The notes beneath the pieces were generated by a model. The model was not told the origin of the DNA. It was given only the letters and a program-made list of their open reading frames with translations, and made no database searches. A stretch of DNA of 64,000 nt from Chitinophagales bacterium (GTDB lineage Bacteria; Bacteroidota; Bacteroidia; Chitinophagales; Chitinophagaceae). The DNA lies in NCBI GenBank assembly GCA_015655125.1, contig JAATFP010000021.1, positions 1 through 64,000 on the forward strand, in the 5' to 3' direction. The stretch's first letter is position 1. Each line of letters opens with the position of its first letter. A program made the translations under genes and the position numbers. Below, in pieces: positions 35,510-44,728 of this stretch.

Positions 35510-35530
35510 ATGTTGACATAATATCAACAT
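35510..35530. promoter_or_regulatory. Operator-like dyad ATGTTGA-N7-TCAACAT
   Basis: A perfect 7-bp inverted repeat with a 7-bp spacer overlaps the presumed -33 region of the actA promoter. Spacing and symmetry suit a dimeric HTH regulator controlling the respiratory genes. The regulator is unknown. Confidence 0.45.
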
Positions 35531-35687
35531 TTGTTAAATTTTTTTTCCCTTATCCAGACTGGATTTCAGCCGATTGTGGATATTTAAACATCATCATTGT
35601 CATAAATATGTAAGTCGGTATTATTGAAAAAACGCATGTGTAAAAGACGGCTCGTTTTAACAAATTTTAACGCACTTTTGCATCGCG

Positions 35688-35801
35688 CCGCGGTTTTGCG
35701 GATGACGCAGATCTATGGATTTTCCCGGAATGCCGATTTCGCAAAGCTGTAAGAAATTTAAATCTTCCGCGTACTATCTGCGTCATCCGCAATATCCGCG
35801 G
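35688..35801. repeat. Long inverted repeat with 25-bp arms
   Basis: The arms at 35688-35712 and 35776-35801 share CCGCGG and a perfect 15-bp core (GCGGATGACGCAGAT and its inverse). The loop is 63 nt. It lies between divergent actA and the purN fusion. A similar ATCTGCGTCATCCGC-type word is known to me as a dispersed Bacteroidota repeat, but copy number cannot be judged from one window. Confidence 0.55.
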
Positions 35802-35815
35802 GCAAAATTGTGCAC

Positions 35816-36676
35816 ATGCTGCAAAAACTGCAATCAAAATGGAAAGTGAGTGGTGGCCGGTTACTGCTTATCCTGATAACGTTCGCCCTGGGCGGAAGCC
35901 TTTGCGGGTATGCGGGCCGCAGGTTGCTCCTGCTCTCCGGAATGGAAAAAGGTTTTCTTTGGGTAATATTATATGTAATACTGATCACTTTTCTATGGCC
36001 ACTTTGTGTGCTGGTCATAAGTATTCCCTTGGGGCAGTTCTCTTTTTTTAAAAAATACATCCGCCGCCTGTTTTTACGCATAACCGGCCAGAAAACAGGT
36101 GCCGTGAAAACGCAGATTGCTATTTTTGCCTCCGGCGGAGGGAGTAATGCCGGTAAGATCATCGAACATTTTAAAGACCATTCCTCTGTAAACATAGCGC
36201 TTGTGGTGTGCAACAAACCAGGCGCAGGAGTGATCGGAATTGCAGAAAAAAATCAAATCCCGGTATTGGTTATCGAAAAGGAACAATTTTTTCGTGGCAA
36301 TCATTATATAGACGAGCTGGTGCGTTATGGCATCAATTGGATCGTTCTTGCAGGCTTCCTGTGGAAGGTTCCCGGTCAATTGATTGCAGCTTATCCCAAC
36401 CGGATCATCAATATCCACCCTGCTCTTTTGCCAAAATATGGCGGCAAAGGAATGTACGGACACTTTGTTCACGAAGCGGTAAGGGCCGCCAACGAAACCG
36501 AGACCGGCATCACGATTCATTATGTAGACGAACAATATGACCACGGAAAAATGATCCTGCAAAAAAAATGTGCCGTAGATCCGGACAATGATCCTATCGC
36601 CATCGCAAAAAAAGTGTTGGCGCTGGAGCATGAGTACTTTGCAAAGACAATTGAGCAGGTAGTGAATGGTGAATAA
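35816..36676 (+). CDS. purN: DUF6787-PurN fusion (GAR formyltransferase with membrane domain)
   Basis: About 286 residues from ATG 35816. Residues 1 to about 92 form a two-span membrane domain like DUF6787 (KLQSKWKVSGGR, then GGSLCGYAGRR, then WPLCVLVISIPLGQF). From about residue 96 comes phosphoribosylglycinamide formyltransferase: IAIFASGGGSN for GAR binding, the catalytic NIHPALLP with a later D in HYVDEQYDHG. PurN makes formyl-GAR in purine synthesis. These are usually separate neighbouring genes in the phylum. No stop lies between them, though an in-frame GTG at the junction could start PurN alone. Confidence 0.85.
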   Translation: MLQKLQSKWKVSGGRLLLILITFALGGSLCGYAGRRLLLLSGMEKGFLWVILYVILITFLWPLCVLVISIPLGQFSFFKKYIRRLFLRITGQKTGAVKTQIAIFASGGGSNAGKIIEHFKDHSSVNIALVVCNKPGAGVIGIAEKNQIPVLVIEKEQFFRGNHYIDELVRYGINWIVLAGFLWKVPGQLIAAYPNRIINIHPALLPKYGGKGMYGHFVHEAVRAANETETGITIHYVDEQYDHGKMILQKKCAVDPDNDPIAIAKKVLALEHEYFAKTIEQVVNGE

Positions 36677-36795
36677 GTCAAGGGGGCAATTCACGCATTG
36701 ATTTAAGTAAATGCGAAATCGCCGTTAAAAACGGTAGAGCAGATTTCGATTAAAAAATTGTTCCTTAATATTGACCCTCAAAAACGACATCTCAT

Positions 36796-37542
36796 TTGCG
36801 CTATTTTCTAACTGTTCTATTGTTAATCGCAGGTCATACCATCTTGCATGCGCAGATCGTCATCAGCGGAACCGTGTTGGACAATACCAAAAAGAATTAC
36901 GTGGAAGGAGCGCGGGTGGTAAGTACGGGCGGCATGTTCAGCATCACCGATTCGATGGGCCGCTATTCCATCACGGTACATGATAATGATTCTCTTTATT
37001 ACACCTACAATAATAAATCCACCCAAAAGTTTCCCGTCCGCAATATTACCACGCCCAACGATTTCGATATTTCTTTGCGTATTCCTGTACAAAGCAAATA
37101 CAGTGTGCTGAAGGAAGTGGTGGTCTATTCAAAAACATTCAAACAGGATTCTCTCGAGAACCGTGAAACATATGCTGATGTGTTCGGGTACAAAAAACCG
37201 GGTTTGTCTACAAGCATTGGCCCCGGTGGAACAGTAGGTGCCGATGTGGATGAACTGATCAATATTTTCCGCTTCCGGAGAAACAAGCGGCTCAAGGCTT
37301 TTCGCGCCCGGCTGGAAGAACAGGAAAAGGAAAAGTATATCAACTATCGTTTTAATAAAGTAACCGTAAAACGCATTACGGGCCTGGAAAGCCCGCTGCT
37401 GGATACTTTCATGCTGTGGTACAGACCCGGTTATGACAGCCTTGCCGAAAGCAGCGAGATGGATTTTAACCAGTATATTTTAAATGCATTTTACCAGTTT
37501 AGAAGACTGGTGAATGTGCAACCCGCAAAAAAAGAAGATTAA
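36796..37542 (+). CDS. Secreted protein with carboxypeptidase-regulatory-like N-terminal domain
   Basis: A 248-residue protein with a TTG start that places a clean signal peptide (ending near HTILHAQ) at the front; the frame is closed upstream by TGA 36772 and offers no ATG. Residues 22-105 look like the CarboxypepD_reg beta-sandwich used in Bacteroidota surface proteins: SGTVLDN, EGARVVS, DSMGRYSI. The remainder, charged and helical (NIFRFRRNKRLKAFRARLEEQEKE), is not recognised. A role in the envelope is likely, with no further assignment. Confidence 0.65.
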   Translation: MRYFLTVLLLIAGHTILHAQIVISGTVLDNTKKNYVEGARVVSTGGMFSITDSMGRYSITVHDNDSLYYTYNNKSTQKFPVRNITTPNDFDISLRIPVQSKYSVLKEVVVYSKTFKQDSLENRETYADVFGYKKPGLSTSIGPGGTVGADVDELINIFRFRRNKRLKAFRARLEEQEKEKYINYRFNKVTVKRITGLESPLLDTFMLWYRPGYDSLAESSEMDFNQYILNAFYQFRRLVNVQPAKKED

Positions 37543-37689
37543 TTGTAACACGTTGTATGGTTAAAAATAAACCCGGACGAAATTCCCATTCTCTATGTTT
37601 CATTAACCTCAACATAACAGAACACTGTCTCCCCAGGCTTGTTGAAGATGATTTGCCGCACAGATTTTAGATTCTGACGGCGCAGCCCG

Positions 37690-38127
37690 TTAAGTATATT
37701 CGTCAAAGCTTTCGCCAAATTTTTCTTTTTTGATCACGGGTTCCTTTTTTTTGCTGAACAGCTTGAATAAAGCGCTTGTAATTCCCAACACTCCTGAAAT
37801 AACCAGGCAGTAAATTCCGGCGCCTACATCAAACAAGCCGCCGTATAATCCATTCATGCCACTGGAGGCATCATGATAATATTTTGCGCCAAGTCCGCCG
37901 ATGATTAAAGAAAATAAGATGGAAACCGCAGCACTCCATTTTTTGTCTATCAATGCCATTGCAATCAGCAAGGCGCCCGTAACCATGAATACGATCCAAA
38001 CGGGTTTGTTGCCGGTAAAGCCATTCACGCTAAAGCCCATCATGAAAAACCAGGGCATGAATATCGCGGCTATGGTAAGCAAGCCTGCGGCGGCCATTGT
38101 TATTTTGATTGCTGTATTTGTTTTCAT
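37690..38127 (-). CDS. Hypothetical four-span membrane protein
   Basis: About 145 residues from ATG 38127; an in-frame ATG at 38136 adds three residues. Four hydrophobic spans, a glycine/tyrosine-rich loop (KYYHDASSGMNGLYGG) and a basic-acidic cytoplasmic tail are visible. The first spans, IFMPWFFMMGFSVNGF, recall small tryptophan-rich membrane proteins of unknown role. No family was recognised and there is no obvious partner gene. Confidence 0.6.
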   Translation of the reverse strand: MKTNTAIKITMAAAGLLTIAAIFMPWFFMMGFSVNGFTGNKPVWIVFMVTGALLIAMALIDKKWSAAVSILFSLIIGGLGAKYYHDASSGMNGLYGGLFDVGAGIYCLVISGVLGITSALFKLFSKKKEPVIKKEKFGESFDEYT

Positions 38128-38300
38128 TCCGTGCAATGATAGTAAAAAATACTATTCCCGGGCAAGTTGGCGCCTAGCCAATGCTGAAGACATTTAACAA
38201 GCAAAATGGGCGGCACAATTATTTCTATCGATGAAACATGTGGCGCTACTCAATCAGATTCATGCTTCTTTTAGTTTTGTGCGCCAATTGAACATACCAA

Positions 38301-38702
38301 TTACTTTATCCTGGCACGCTCAATTGCCTTTTTTATATTCAACCCTATCAATTCGTGTTGATATTGCAAAGATGTATCCGAGGCTTCAAATTCAATAGCA
38401 AGGGAATCCTGCGTGATCTGTGTGAGCATTACATTTGTGATCTTCTCCTGCGGAATAAGGGTCTTTCCAGATTGATTGAGATTTATTTTTATTTTACCGC
38501 TGTCCGTTTCTATGATCAGGTCGGGCGAAGCTTTATAGTAGCTGACAAGATTTTTTAGCCGGATCTCATAATGTGGATCTTTGTAGATCACTCTTTCCCG
38601 GCAGCCAATGGCAAAAATCAATAAGGCCGTCCATATCAACAGAAAAATTCCTTTGATTATAGTAATAGCGGCTCCTTTAATATTGCAAAGTTTATTCTCC
38701 AT
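38301..38702 (-). CDS. Hypothetical membrane-anchored protein (133 aa)
   Basis: One N-terminal membrane span (about residues 13-33) ends in IGC, so a lipoprotein is possible but the basic N-terminus is long. The extracytoplasmic part alternates strands and ends in a helix (KKAIERARIK). No known family was recognised. It starts 9 bp after the stop of the E1 dehydrogenase gene, in the same direction, so cotranscription is likely. Confidence 0.55.
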   Translation of the reverse strand: MENKLCNIKGAAITIIKGIFLLIWTALLIFAIGCRERVIYKDPHYEIRLKNLVSYYKASPDLIIETDSGKIKINLNQSGKTLIPQEKITNVMLTQITQDSLAIEFEASDTSLQYQHELIGLNIKKAIERARIK

Positions 38703-38711
38703 ATTGTAAGG

Positions 38712-40724
38712 TCAGTAACTGCTTAACTTCTTAACATACTCTTCCAATCTCCCATAAGCCATAAAGTTTTTCTCTAGCTCAAGGTTAAATGGAATTGGGG
38801 TATCCAGGCTTGCGCAGCGCATTACCGGCGCATCCAGTTTATCAAAGCAATGCTCTGCGATCCATGCGGATATTTCGCCGCCGATACCACCTGTGAGATT
38901 ATCTTCATGCAGAATAAGTACTTTCCCGGTACGTTCCACAGCCGCGCGGACAGCGTCATAATCCAAAGGCAGCAACGACCGCAGGTCAAGGATGTCAATT
39001 GAAAGATCCTTGTTCTTTTCTGCATATTCCATCGCCCAATGCACTCCGGCGCCATACGTGATGATGGAAATATCTTCACCCGTACGAACGTGCCGCGCCT
39101 TGCCGATCTCAATTTCATAATAATCATCTGGCACCTGTCCGTTCACACTTCTGTATAACGCCTTGTGTTCGAAGAACAGCACCGGGTTGGGATCGTTGAT
39201 AGCCGCAATCAATAACCCTTTCGCATCTTCAGGTGTACTTGGATAAACCACTTTTAATCCCGGAGTATGTGCAAACCACGCTTCATTACTCTGACTGTGA
39301 AACGGGCCTGCGCCTACGCCGCCGCCGGTGGGCATGCGGATCACCACGTCGGCGTTCTGGCCCCAACGGTAATATATCTTTGCAAGATTGTTGATAATCT
39401 GGTTGAAGCCTACGGTTACAAAATCGGCAAACTGCATTTCCATCATGGCCTTGTATCCCTCCAGGCTCAGGCCCAGCGCACTTCCTACGATGGCGCTTTC
39501 GCAAAGAGGTGTATTGCGAACGCGCTCCTTTCCAAATTCGGTCACGAAATTTTCTGTTACTTTAAAAGCCCCGCCATATTCCGCAATGTCTTGTCCCATT
39601 AAGATCAAATTGGGATGTTGAATCATCGACTGGCGAAGCCCATCACTAAGGGCCTGGATGAATTTTTTTTCAGTAGTTGCAAGGGGTGGGTTGCGGGTTG
39701 CAGATTGTGCGTTATCGATGATCACTGCATTATTGGTCGCGGTTTTCGGTTGATAAACATCTGCGATTTCTTCTTTTGTATCAGGAATTATTTTCGGCGC
39801 TTCGTAAGCTTTATTTAATTCAGTTTCGATGTAGCTTTTTGCTTCTTCGCGTGCCGCGTCTATGTCTTTTTGGAAGAAAATATTTTGCTCCAGCAACCAA
39901 TCTTCATAATTTTTAATGGGGTCTTTTTGTTCCCACTCTTCAAACAGGTTTTTCGGAACATATTTCACGCCACTGGCCTCTTCGTGGCCGCGCATGCGAA
40001 ACGTCATACATTCAATCAGATAAGGTTTTTGATTGCTGATGCAATAGTCACGCACACCTTTGATAGTATCGTACACTTCAAGAATATTGTTGCCGTCTAT
40101 CTTCACGCCTTCGATGCCGTATCCAATGGCTTTATCAACAAGGCTCTTACAGCGGTATTGTTCATTCACCGGGGTGCTCAGGCCGTATCCATTATTTTCA
40201 ATTATAAATATTACCGGCAGATCCCACACAGCTGCAGTGTTGAGCGCCTCATGAAAATCACCTTCGCTCGTTCCGCCATCACCGGAAAATGCCAGTGACA
40301 CTTTGTTCTCTTTTCTTAATTTATGAGCAAGCGCCACGCCATCGGCTATGGCAAGCTGCGGGCCAAGATGCGAGATCATTCCACAAATATGATGCTCTTT
40401 ACTACCAAAATGAAAACTTCTCTCACGCCCATTGCTATAGCCGTCTTTGTTACCCTGCCATTGCATGAACAGTTTGCTGAGCGGCATATTGCGGCCGGTG
40501 AAAACGCCGAGGTTGCGGTGAAGCGGCATGATCCATTCATCTTGTTGCAAGGCTGCTGCAGCACCCACCGAAATGGCTTCCTGCCCGATGCCGCTGAACC
40601 ATTTGCTGATCTTTCCCTGGCGGAGCAGAACCAGCATTTTTTCTTCAATCATTCTTGGTAATATCAGCGATCGGTATAAATTTTTCAGCGTGGCATCGCT
40701 GAAATTCTTTCTGTTGAAATTCAT
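38712..40724 (-). CDS. Thiamine-dependent 2-oxoacid dehydrogenase E1, fused alpha and beta
   Basis: A 670-residue fusion of the alpha (residues 1-330) and beta (about 350-670) chains of a branched-chain-type 2-oxoacid dehydrogenase E1. The thiamine diphosphate motif runs from GDG (148-150) to ENNGY (176-180). The beta part shows GQDIAEYGGAF, TPLCESAIVG and MPTGGGVGAGPFHSQS. It decarboxylates a 2-oxoacid, most likely branched-chain, and passes the acyl group to an E2 lipoyl protein encoded elsewhere. Fusion of the two chains is usual in Bacteroidota. The linker at about 330-350 is of low complexity. Confidence 0.92.
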   Translation of the reverse strand: MNFNRKNFSDATLKNLYRSLILPRMIEEKMLVLLRQGKISKWFSGIGQEAISVGAAAALQQDEWIMPLHRNLGVFTGRNMPLSKLFMQWQGNKDGYSNGRERSFHFGSKEHHICGMISHLGPQLAIADGVALAHKLRKENKVSLAFSGDGGTSEGDFHEALNTAAVWDLPVIFIIENNGYGLSTPVNEQYRCKSLVDKAIGYGIEGVKIDGNNILEVYDTIKGVRDYCISNQKPYLIECMTFRMRGHEEASGVKYVPKNLFEEWEQKDPIKNYEDWLLEQNIFFQKDIDAAREEAKSYIETELNKAYEAPKIIPDTKEEIADVYQPKTATNNAVIIDNAQSATRNPPLATTEKKFIQALSDGLRQSMIQHPNLILMGQDIAEYGGAFKVTENFVTEFGKERVRNTPLCESAIVGSALGLSLEGYKAMMEMQFADFVTVGFNQIINNLAKIYYRWGQNADVVIRMPTGGGVGAGPFHSQSNEAWFAHTPGLKVVYPSTPEDAKGLLIAAINDPNPVLFFEHKALYRSVNGQVPDDYYEIEIGKARHVRTGEDISIITYGAGVHWAMEYAEKNKDLSIDILDLRSLLPLDYDAVRAAVERTGKVLILHEDNLTGGIGGEISAWIAEHCFDKLDAPVMRCASLDTPIPFNLELEKNFMAYGRLEEYVKKLSSY

Positions 40725-40728
40725 GTTG

Positions 40729-40736
40729 CAAACGTA
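40729..40736 (-). promoter_or_regulatory. -7 box (TACGTTTG) of E1 gene
   Basis: Read on the minus strand it fits TAnnTTTG and ends 4 bp before the ATG at 40724, implying an almost leaderless transcript. Confidence 0.45.
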
Positions 40737-41174
40737 GGGAGAATTTCGGGAAAGTTGCCGCAGATTGAGTGGATTTCACCGATGAGCGACTATTATATAT
40801 AAGTGTTGTGCTATTGAAATCTATTTGTGCCGGCAACTCTTCTTCGGCAAGATCAAGCTGGCCGCGCTCTGTAACACAAGCTTGTAAAAATACAGGCTTC
40901 CTGCCGACCCCCTTCTGTCATCTGAGCCTGTAGAAACATAAAGAATGCGATTTGTTTTCAATAGCACAATAGGTTATTATCTGTTTGTTGCACGATATCA
41001 GGCAACACTATGCTTGCGAAGGGCTTACTTCGCACTTGCAATAACATAATTTACATGACGGTTGAATGACATTGCCATTTAAAACTGTCGCTATTTCCTT
41101 TCTCGCAACCTGTTTTCCGCATAGCGATGTTGTATGCAGCTATTTAATTCCATTTTTGTTAAAACAATTCGTTC
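40737..41174. other. Gene-free spacer
   Basis: No coding frame or RNA was recognised in these 438 bp. A hairpin (TGCGAAG/CTTCGCA, 41015-41034) is the only clear structure. Confidence 0.5.
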
Positions 41175-41501
41175 ATGTGCCAGTTTCAACAATTACATTT
41201 CAGCGATCTTGGTTACGTAGTTAAGTGCAATGCCTGCGGCCATTACCAGGTTGGTTTTGCCAGCACCTTGCTCACTTTAAAATATGAAGACTATTCTCTT
41301 CTTCGTGATATTGTTGCAAGTAAGATAACCGGCGAAAATTGCTACCTTGATAATACGATCAAAAGCAACATCATTCCCACACCATACAAAGGTGTGAATC
41401 TTTTTTTAAGCGAAAAAGAACTGGCGGAATTGCATGAAATACTCGACGATGCGCATACAGAAGAACAGGTGGCTGCCATGATCAGTCTGTTTAATGAATA
41501 A
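41175..41501 (+). CDS. DUF6686-like small cytoplasmic protein
   Basis: A 108-residue soluble protein. Two cysteines in CNACGHYQVGF (residues 18-28) and an early MCQ give a possible metal site of zinc-ribbon type, followed by a helical C-terminus. The pattern resembles the Bacteroidota family DUF6686; this is from memory and not certain. It lies alone between long spacers. The function is unknown. Confidence 0.6.
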   Translation: MCQFQQLHFSDLGYVVKCNACGHYQVGFASTLLTLKYEDYSLLRDIVASKITGENCYLDNTIKSNIIPTPYKGVNLFLSEKELAELHEILDDAHTEEQVAAMISLFNE

Positions 41502-41973
41502 TTAATAACCAATGATTTTTGCAAGCAAAGGAAAGTTTGCGAAGTAGTACAGAGTATCAAACCGAAAAAATTATTCATTATTAACTATTAAATATTTAAG
41601 TCCGGGAGAAGCCCATTTATAACGAATAGCCCCTTATACACGGCAGTTGGAAAAGTTTTGTTGTTTAACGGGTTTCAACCGGCACCAATTAAATTGAAAA
41701 TTAAAAATCAGGAATTGAAATTTTTGAAGGGTCCGGCTTAATGCTATTGCGCTGACAACCTTTCTCTTAACCAACTCTTAATTTTTAATTTTCAATTCTT
41801 AATTGTTTTTAGCGTAGCTTTGCGCCAGTTCATTTATTTCGCGGCATTACAAGCCAGTTTATTGTAGAAATTATTCTCCCCAATAAAATGTTCCCAATTG
41901 AACGGAGCATACTCGTTTATGATGATGAAGCAAGCGACTTCATTTCCGCACTAATTTTTTAAAAATACATATT
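41502..41973. other. Gene-free, repeat-rich spacer before DEAD-box gene
   Basis: No gene was seen. The spacer holds AT-rich inverted words near 41502-41590 (AATGAATAATTAATA and its approximate inverse) and the long inverted repeat at 41692-41797. Its right part should contain the promoter of the helicase gene, but no TAnnTTTG box was found. Confidence 0.5.
41692..41797. repeat. Inverted repeat with perfect 16-bp AT-rich arms
   Basis: AATTGAAAATTAAAAA (41692-41707) is exactly inverted at 41782-41797, and similarity extends outward with a few mismatches (CAATTAA and its inverse). The loop is about 75 nt. It could be a small dispersed element or a long hairpin. Confidence 0.6.
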
Positions 41974-43266
41974 TTGTTATTTACAGACTTAAACATCATT
42001 AAGCCCATCCTGGATGCGCTTCATGAAGAAGGTTACATTAAACCTACACCTATTCAGCAACAGGCCATTCCATACATTTTGCAAGGAAGGGACCTTTTGG
42101 GTTGTGCCCAAACCGGTACCGGAAAAACGGCCGCTTTTGCTATCCCGATGTTGCAGTTGCTGGCAAAACCAACCACCATGGAAAGTCGCGGCCAGCGCCC
42201 GATCCGTGCTTTGGTATTAACTCCTACACGTGAACTTGCGATCCAGATACAAGACAGCTTCAATGCTTACGGTCGTCATTTGCGATTGAAAAACCTTGTG
42301 ATCTTCGGCGGTGTCAATCAAAATCCGCAGGTAGATGCATTGAAAAGAGGCGTTGATATCCTGGTAGCAACACCCGGGCGTTTGCTCGATCTGATGAGCC
42401 AGGGACATATTCGACTGAATGAAATCGAAATCTTCGTACTGGATGAAGCCGATCGTATGCTTGACATGGGATTTGTTCACGACGTAAAACGTGTGATCAC
42501 AAAGATCCCGGAAAAAAGACAAACGTTGTTTTTCTCCGCAACTATGCCGTCGGAAATTCAATCATTGGCAAACAGTATTTTAACAACCCCGCAAAAAGTA
42601 GAAGTTGCGCCGGTTTCATCCACAGCAGATACCATCCAGCAGTCGCTGTATTATGTGGCGAAAGAAAATAAAAGGTCATTGCTGGCACATATCCTTGCCG
42701 ATGAAACCATCGAAACAGCATTGGTATTTACCCGCACCAAACATGGCGCAGATAAAGTGGTGAAAGACCTCGTGCGTATAGGTATCACAGCAGAAGCGAT
42801 CCATGGAAATAAATCGCAGAATGCAAGGCAGCGTGCGCTTTCCAATTTCAAGAGCAGATCTACCAGGATCCTTGTCGCTACTGATATCGCTGCCCGCGGT
42901 ATTGACGTGGACGAGCTGACGCACGTGATCAACTACGAATTGCCGGAAGTTCCGGAAACTTATGTTCACCGTATTGGCCGTACCGGCCGCGCTGGGTTGA
43001 GCGGAATTTCCTTTTCATTTTGCGAAGCAGAAGAAACAGGCGATCTGCGCGATATTCAAAAGCTGATCGGGAAAAATATTCCCGTTCAGGAAAATCATCC
43101 TTATCACACTACCTTTTCTCAGATACTAAATCGCCCGGCTCCACAAGGAAGACCGCAGCGACAAGGCGGGGGAAACAGGCACGGTGGCGGTAGTGGAAGC
43201 CTGGGCGCGCCGAAAAGAAAATTCGGCCACAGCAAGCCAAGAAGTTTTAACGACCGCTCTAATTAA
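41974..43266 (+). CDS. DEAD-box RNA helicase (RhlE-like)
   Basis: A 430-residue helicase with all core motifs: Q-motif (YIKPTPIQ), Walker A AQTGTGKT (45-52), PTREL, TPGR, DEAD (156-159), [12 protein letters not shown] and HRIGRTGR. It unwinds RNA, probably in ribosome assembly or RNA turnover. The C-terminus is a Gly/Arg/Gln-rich tail (about 375-430), as in RhlE-type proteins. The start is TTG at 41974 because no ATG lies nearby in frame; the frame stays open upstream, so the true start could differ slightly. Confidence 0.92.
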   Translation: MLFTDLNIIKPILDALHEEGYIKPTPIQQQAIPYILQGRDLLGCAQTGTGKTAAFAIPMLQLLAKPTTMESRGQRPIRALVLTPTRELAIQIQDSFNAYGRHLRLKNLVIFGGVNQNPQVDALKRGVDILVATPGRLLDLMSQGHIRLNEIEIFVLDEADRMLDMGFVHDVKRVITKIPEKRQTLFFSATMPSEIQSLANSILTTPQKVEVAPVSSTADTIQQSLYYVAKENKRSLLAHILADETIETALVFTRTKHGADKVVKDLVRIGITAEAIHGNKSQNARQRALSNFKSRSTRILVATDIAARGIDVDELTHVINYELPEVPETYVHRIGRTGRAGLSGISFSFCEAEETGDLRDIQKLIGKNIPVQENHPYHTTFSQILNRPAPQGRPQRQGGGNRHGGGSGSLGAPKRKFGHSKPRSFNDRSN

Positions 43267-43272
43267 ATTCAT

Positions 43273-43320
43273 ATTTAAAATAAAACGCCACGATTTAAAT
43301 CGTGGCGTTTTGTTTTAAAT
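43273..43320. terminator. Near-perfect 48-bp palindromic terminator
   Basis: Arms AAAACGCCACGATTT and its exact inverse (43282-43311) are extended by ATTTAAAA/TTTTAAAT with a single mismatch. T-rich tails on both sides make it bidirectional. It lies 6 bp after the helicase stop codon. Confidence 0.85.
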
Positions 43321-43463
43321 ATGAATGGGGCGTATTGAGCTTACGAAAAAACTATTCTGTAAATTACTGAAGCTGCCATATTAAAAGATCCCTGGTTACA
43401 GCTTATACACATGAACTAACTGGATTAAAATTTTTGAACGATAAACATGCAATACAAAAAGGT

Positions 43464-43940
43464 TTAATTCTTTATCTCGCTTTCCTGGTAAAACACAGCG
43501 CGCCAGGTTCCGCCACGTTTTACATATGTTGTGGATGATGCAACAAAGGGTGTCCATTTATCTCCGTTTTCATCCACTACATCCTGCTCGAGTTCGTAAT
43601 AAACAACTGCCACGTTATCGGCAAGAGGTTTTACACGGATGTTTGAAAGGTGATAGGATCGGATCGTGCTGTTCTGGAAAGTACGCAATACGTCGGCTTC
43701 GTTCATCACCGATTTTCCAAAGAATGCGGTGTAATCATCTGCATAGATTTCTTTGAGTCCGCTGACATTTTTTGTTTTGCCAAATTCCCACGAACTTATT
43801 TCACGTTGAATGATGATCTTGTTGTCTTCTGCCGAAAGGATCGGCAATACTGATATTGAGGACGTTGTGGTTTTTGACGTGCAATTTGAAAATGATATTA
43901 CAAGAATCGCTGCCACCAGGCAATTGAATCGTTGTTTCAT
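43464..43940 (-). CDS. Lipoprotein with NTF2/SnoaL-like (DUF4440) domain
   Basis: A 158-residue protein with a lipoprotein signal (VISFSNC, Cys near residue 20). The mature part matches the cone-shaped NTF2-like fold of DUF4440: a helix with LKEIYADDYTAFFGKS, then VLRTFQNSTIRSYHLS and strands ending VKRGGTWRAVFYQ. Such proteins act as small-ligand binders or enzymes of varied use, so no substrate can be named. It stands alone and diverges from the next lipoprotein gene. Confidence 0.75.
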   Translation of the reverse strand: MKQRFNCLVAAILVISFSNCTSKTTTSSISVLPILSAEDNKIIIQREISSWEFGKTKNVSGLKEIYADDYTAFFGKSVMNEADVLRTFQNSTIRSYHLSNIRVKPLADNVAVVYYELEQDVVDENGDKWTPFVASSTTYVKRGGTWRAVFYQESEIKN

Positions 43941-44040
43941 GTTGATAGTTTTTTATTTCTTTGAAATACAAACAGAGATGGTTTCAAAAACCTTGCCTTT
44001 TCTTTGGTACCAAACTTGAAGATGTTTATGAAAATTTTTT

Positions 44041-44703
44041 ATGCGCTTAGTTTCAATCCTTTGCTGTGCAATATTTTTTTATTCATGTACGCAAAATAAA
44101 AATAGTAGTGCCGGCGCAGAAAAACCTGTGATGCAGAAGTCCGACAGTACAAACCGGATCTTGGATTCTGTAAATCGTTTTATTAAACATCCCGAAGAAA
44201 CGCCTATAGCAAAGTTAATCGTACCGGGCAAAAGCATCGGACTTACCACAATTAATGAAACGGCGGAAAGTATCGGTCAAAAGCTGGGGACACCCGACGC
44301 CGGTGATGCCGCAATGGGAAAATCGATCAGCACCTGGTTTTCAAAAACCAACAGGTTGCATAGTACCACGATTTATTTTACAACCAATTTTGGTGACAGC
44401 TCAGAAGCCAAGCGCGTGAGTCAGGTTCGGATCACTTCCCCTTATTTTTCTACCAGGGAATCGCTTGCCGTAGGCAGTAATTTTTCTAGCATCAATAAAT
44501 ATTTTCCTTCATTAAAACTTTCAGGAAATTATCCTGTAGCACCAAAGTCCAGTACGATGATCCGTGTATATGATGACGTCAATGGAGGAATCGCTTTTGA
44601 AATAAACCCTGAAAATACCTGCATCGGCATCACCATCCACAAGCAGGGAGAAAGGGCATTTCAAACTTATCTGGATTTCCTGGAAGGATACAAATCTTTG
44701 TGA
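44041..44703 (+). CDS. Hypothetical lipoprotein (220 aa)
   Basis: The start MRLVSILCCAIFFYSC gives a lipobox (FYSC, Cys16) and a Ser/Asn-rich linker. The mature domain has alternating strands, with repeated short patterns around TTINETAESIGQKLGTPDAG and a conserved-looking Trp/Phe core; no family was recognised. It is likely anchored to a membrane. The intergenic distance of 100 bp to the divergent DUF4440 gene should contain both promoters. Confidence 0.6.
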   Translation: MRLVSILCCAIFFYSCTQNKNSSAGAEKPVMQKSDSTNRILDSVNRFIKHPEETPIAKLIVPGKSIGLTTINETAESIGQKLGTPDAGDAAMGKSISTWFSKTNRLHSTTIYFTTNFGDSSEAKRVSQVRITSPYFSTRESLAVGSNFSSINKYFPSLKLSGNYPVAPKSSTMIRVYDDVNGGIAFEINPENTCIGITIHKQGERAFQTYLDFLEGYKSL

Positions 44704-44728
44704 GCCTTGAGTTGAATCTGATTACTAA

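Noticed and set aside
41015-41034. Hairpin as a terminator
   Set aside because: No T-run and no gene ends nearby on either strand, so no terminator call was made.
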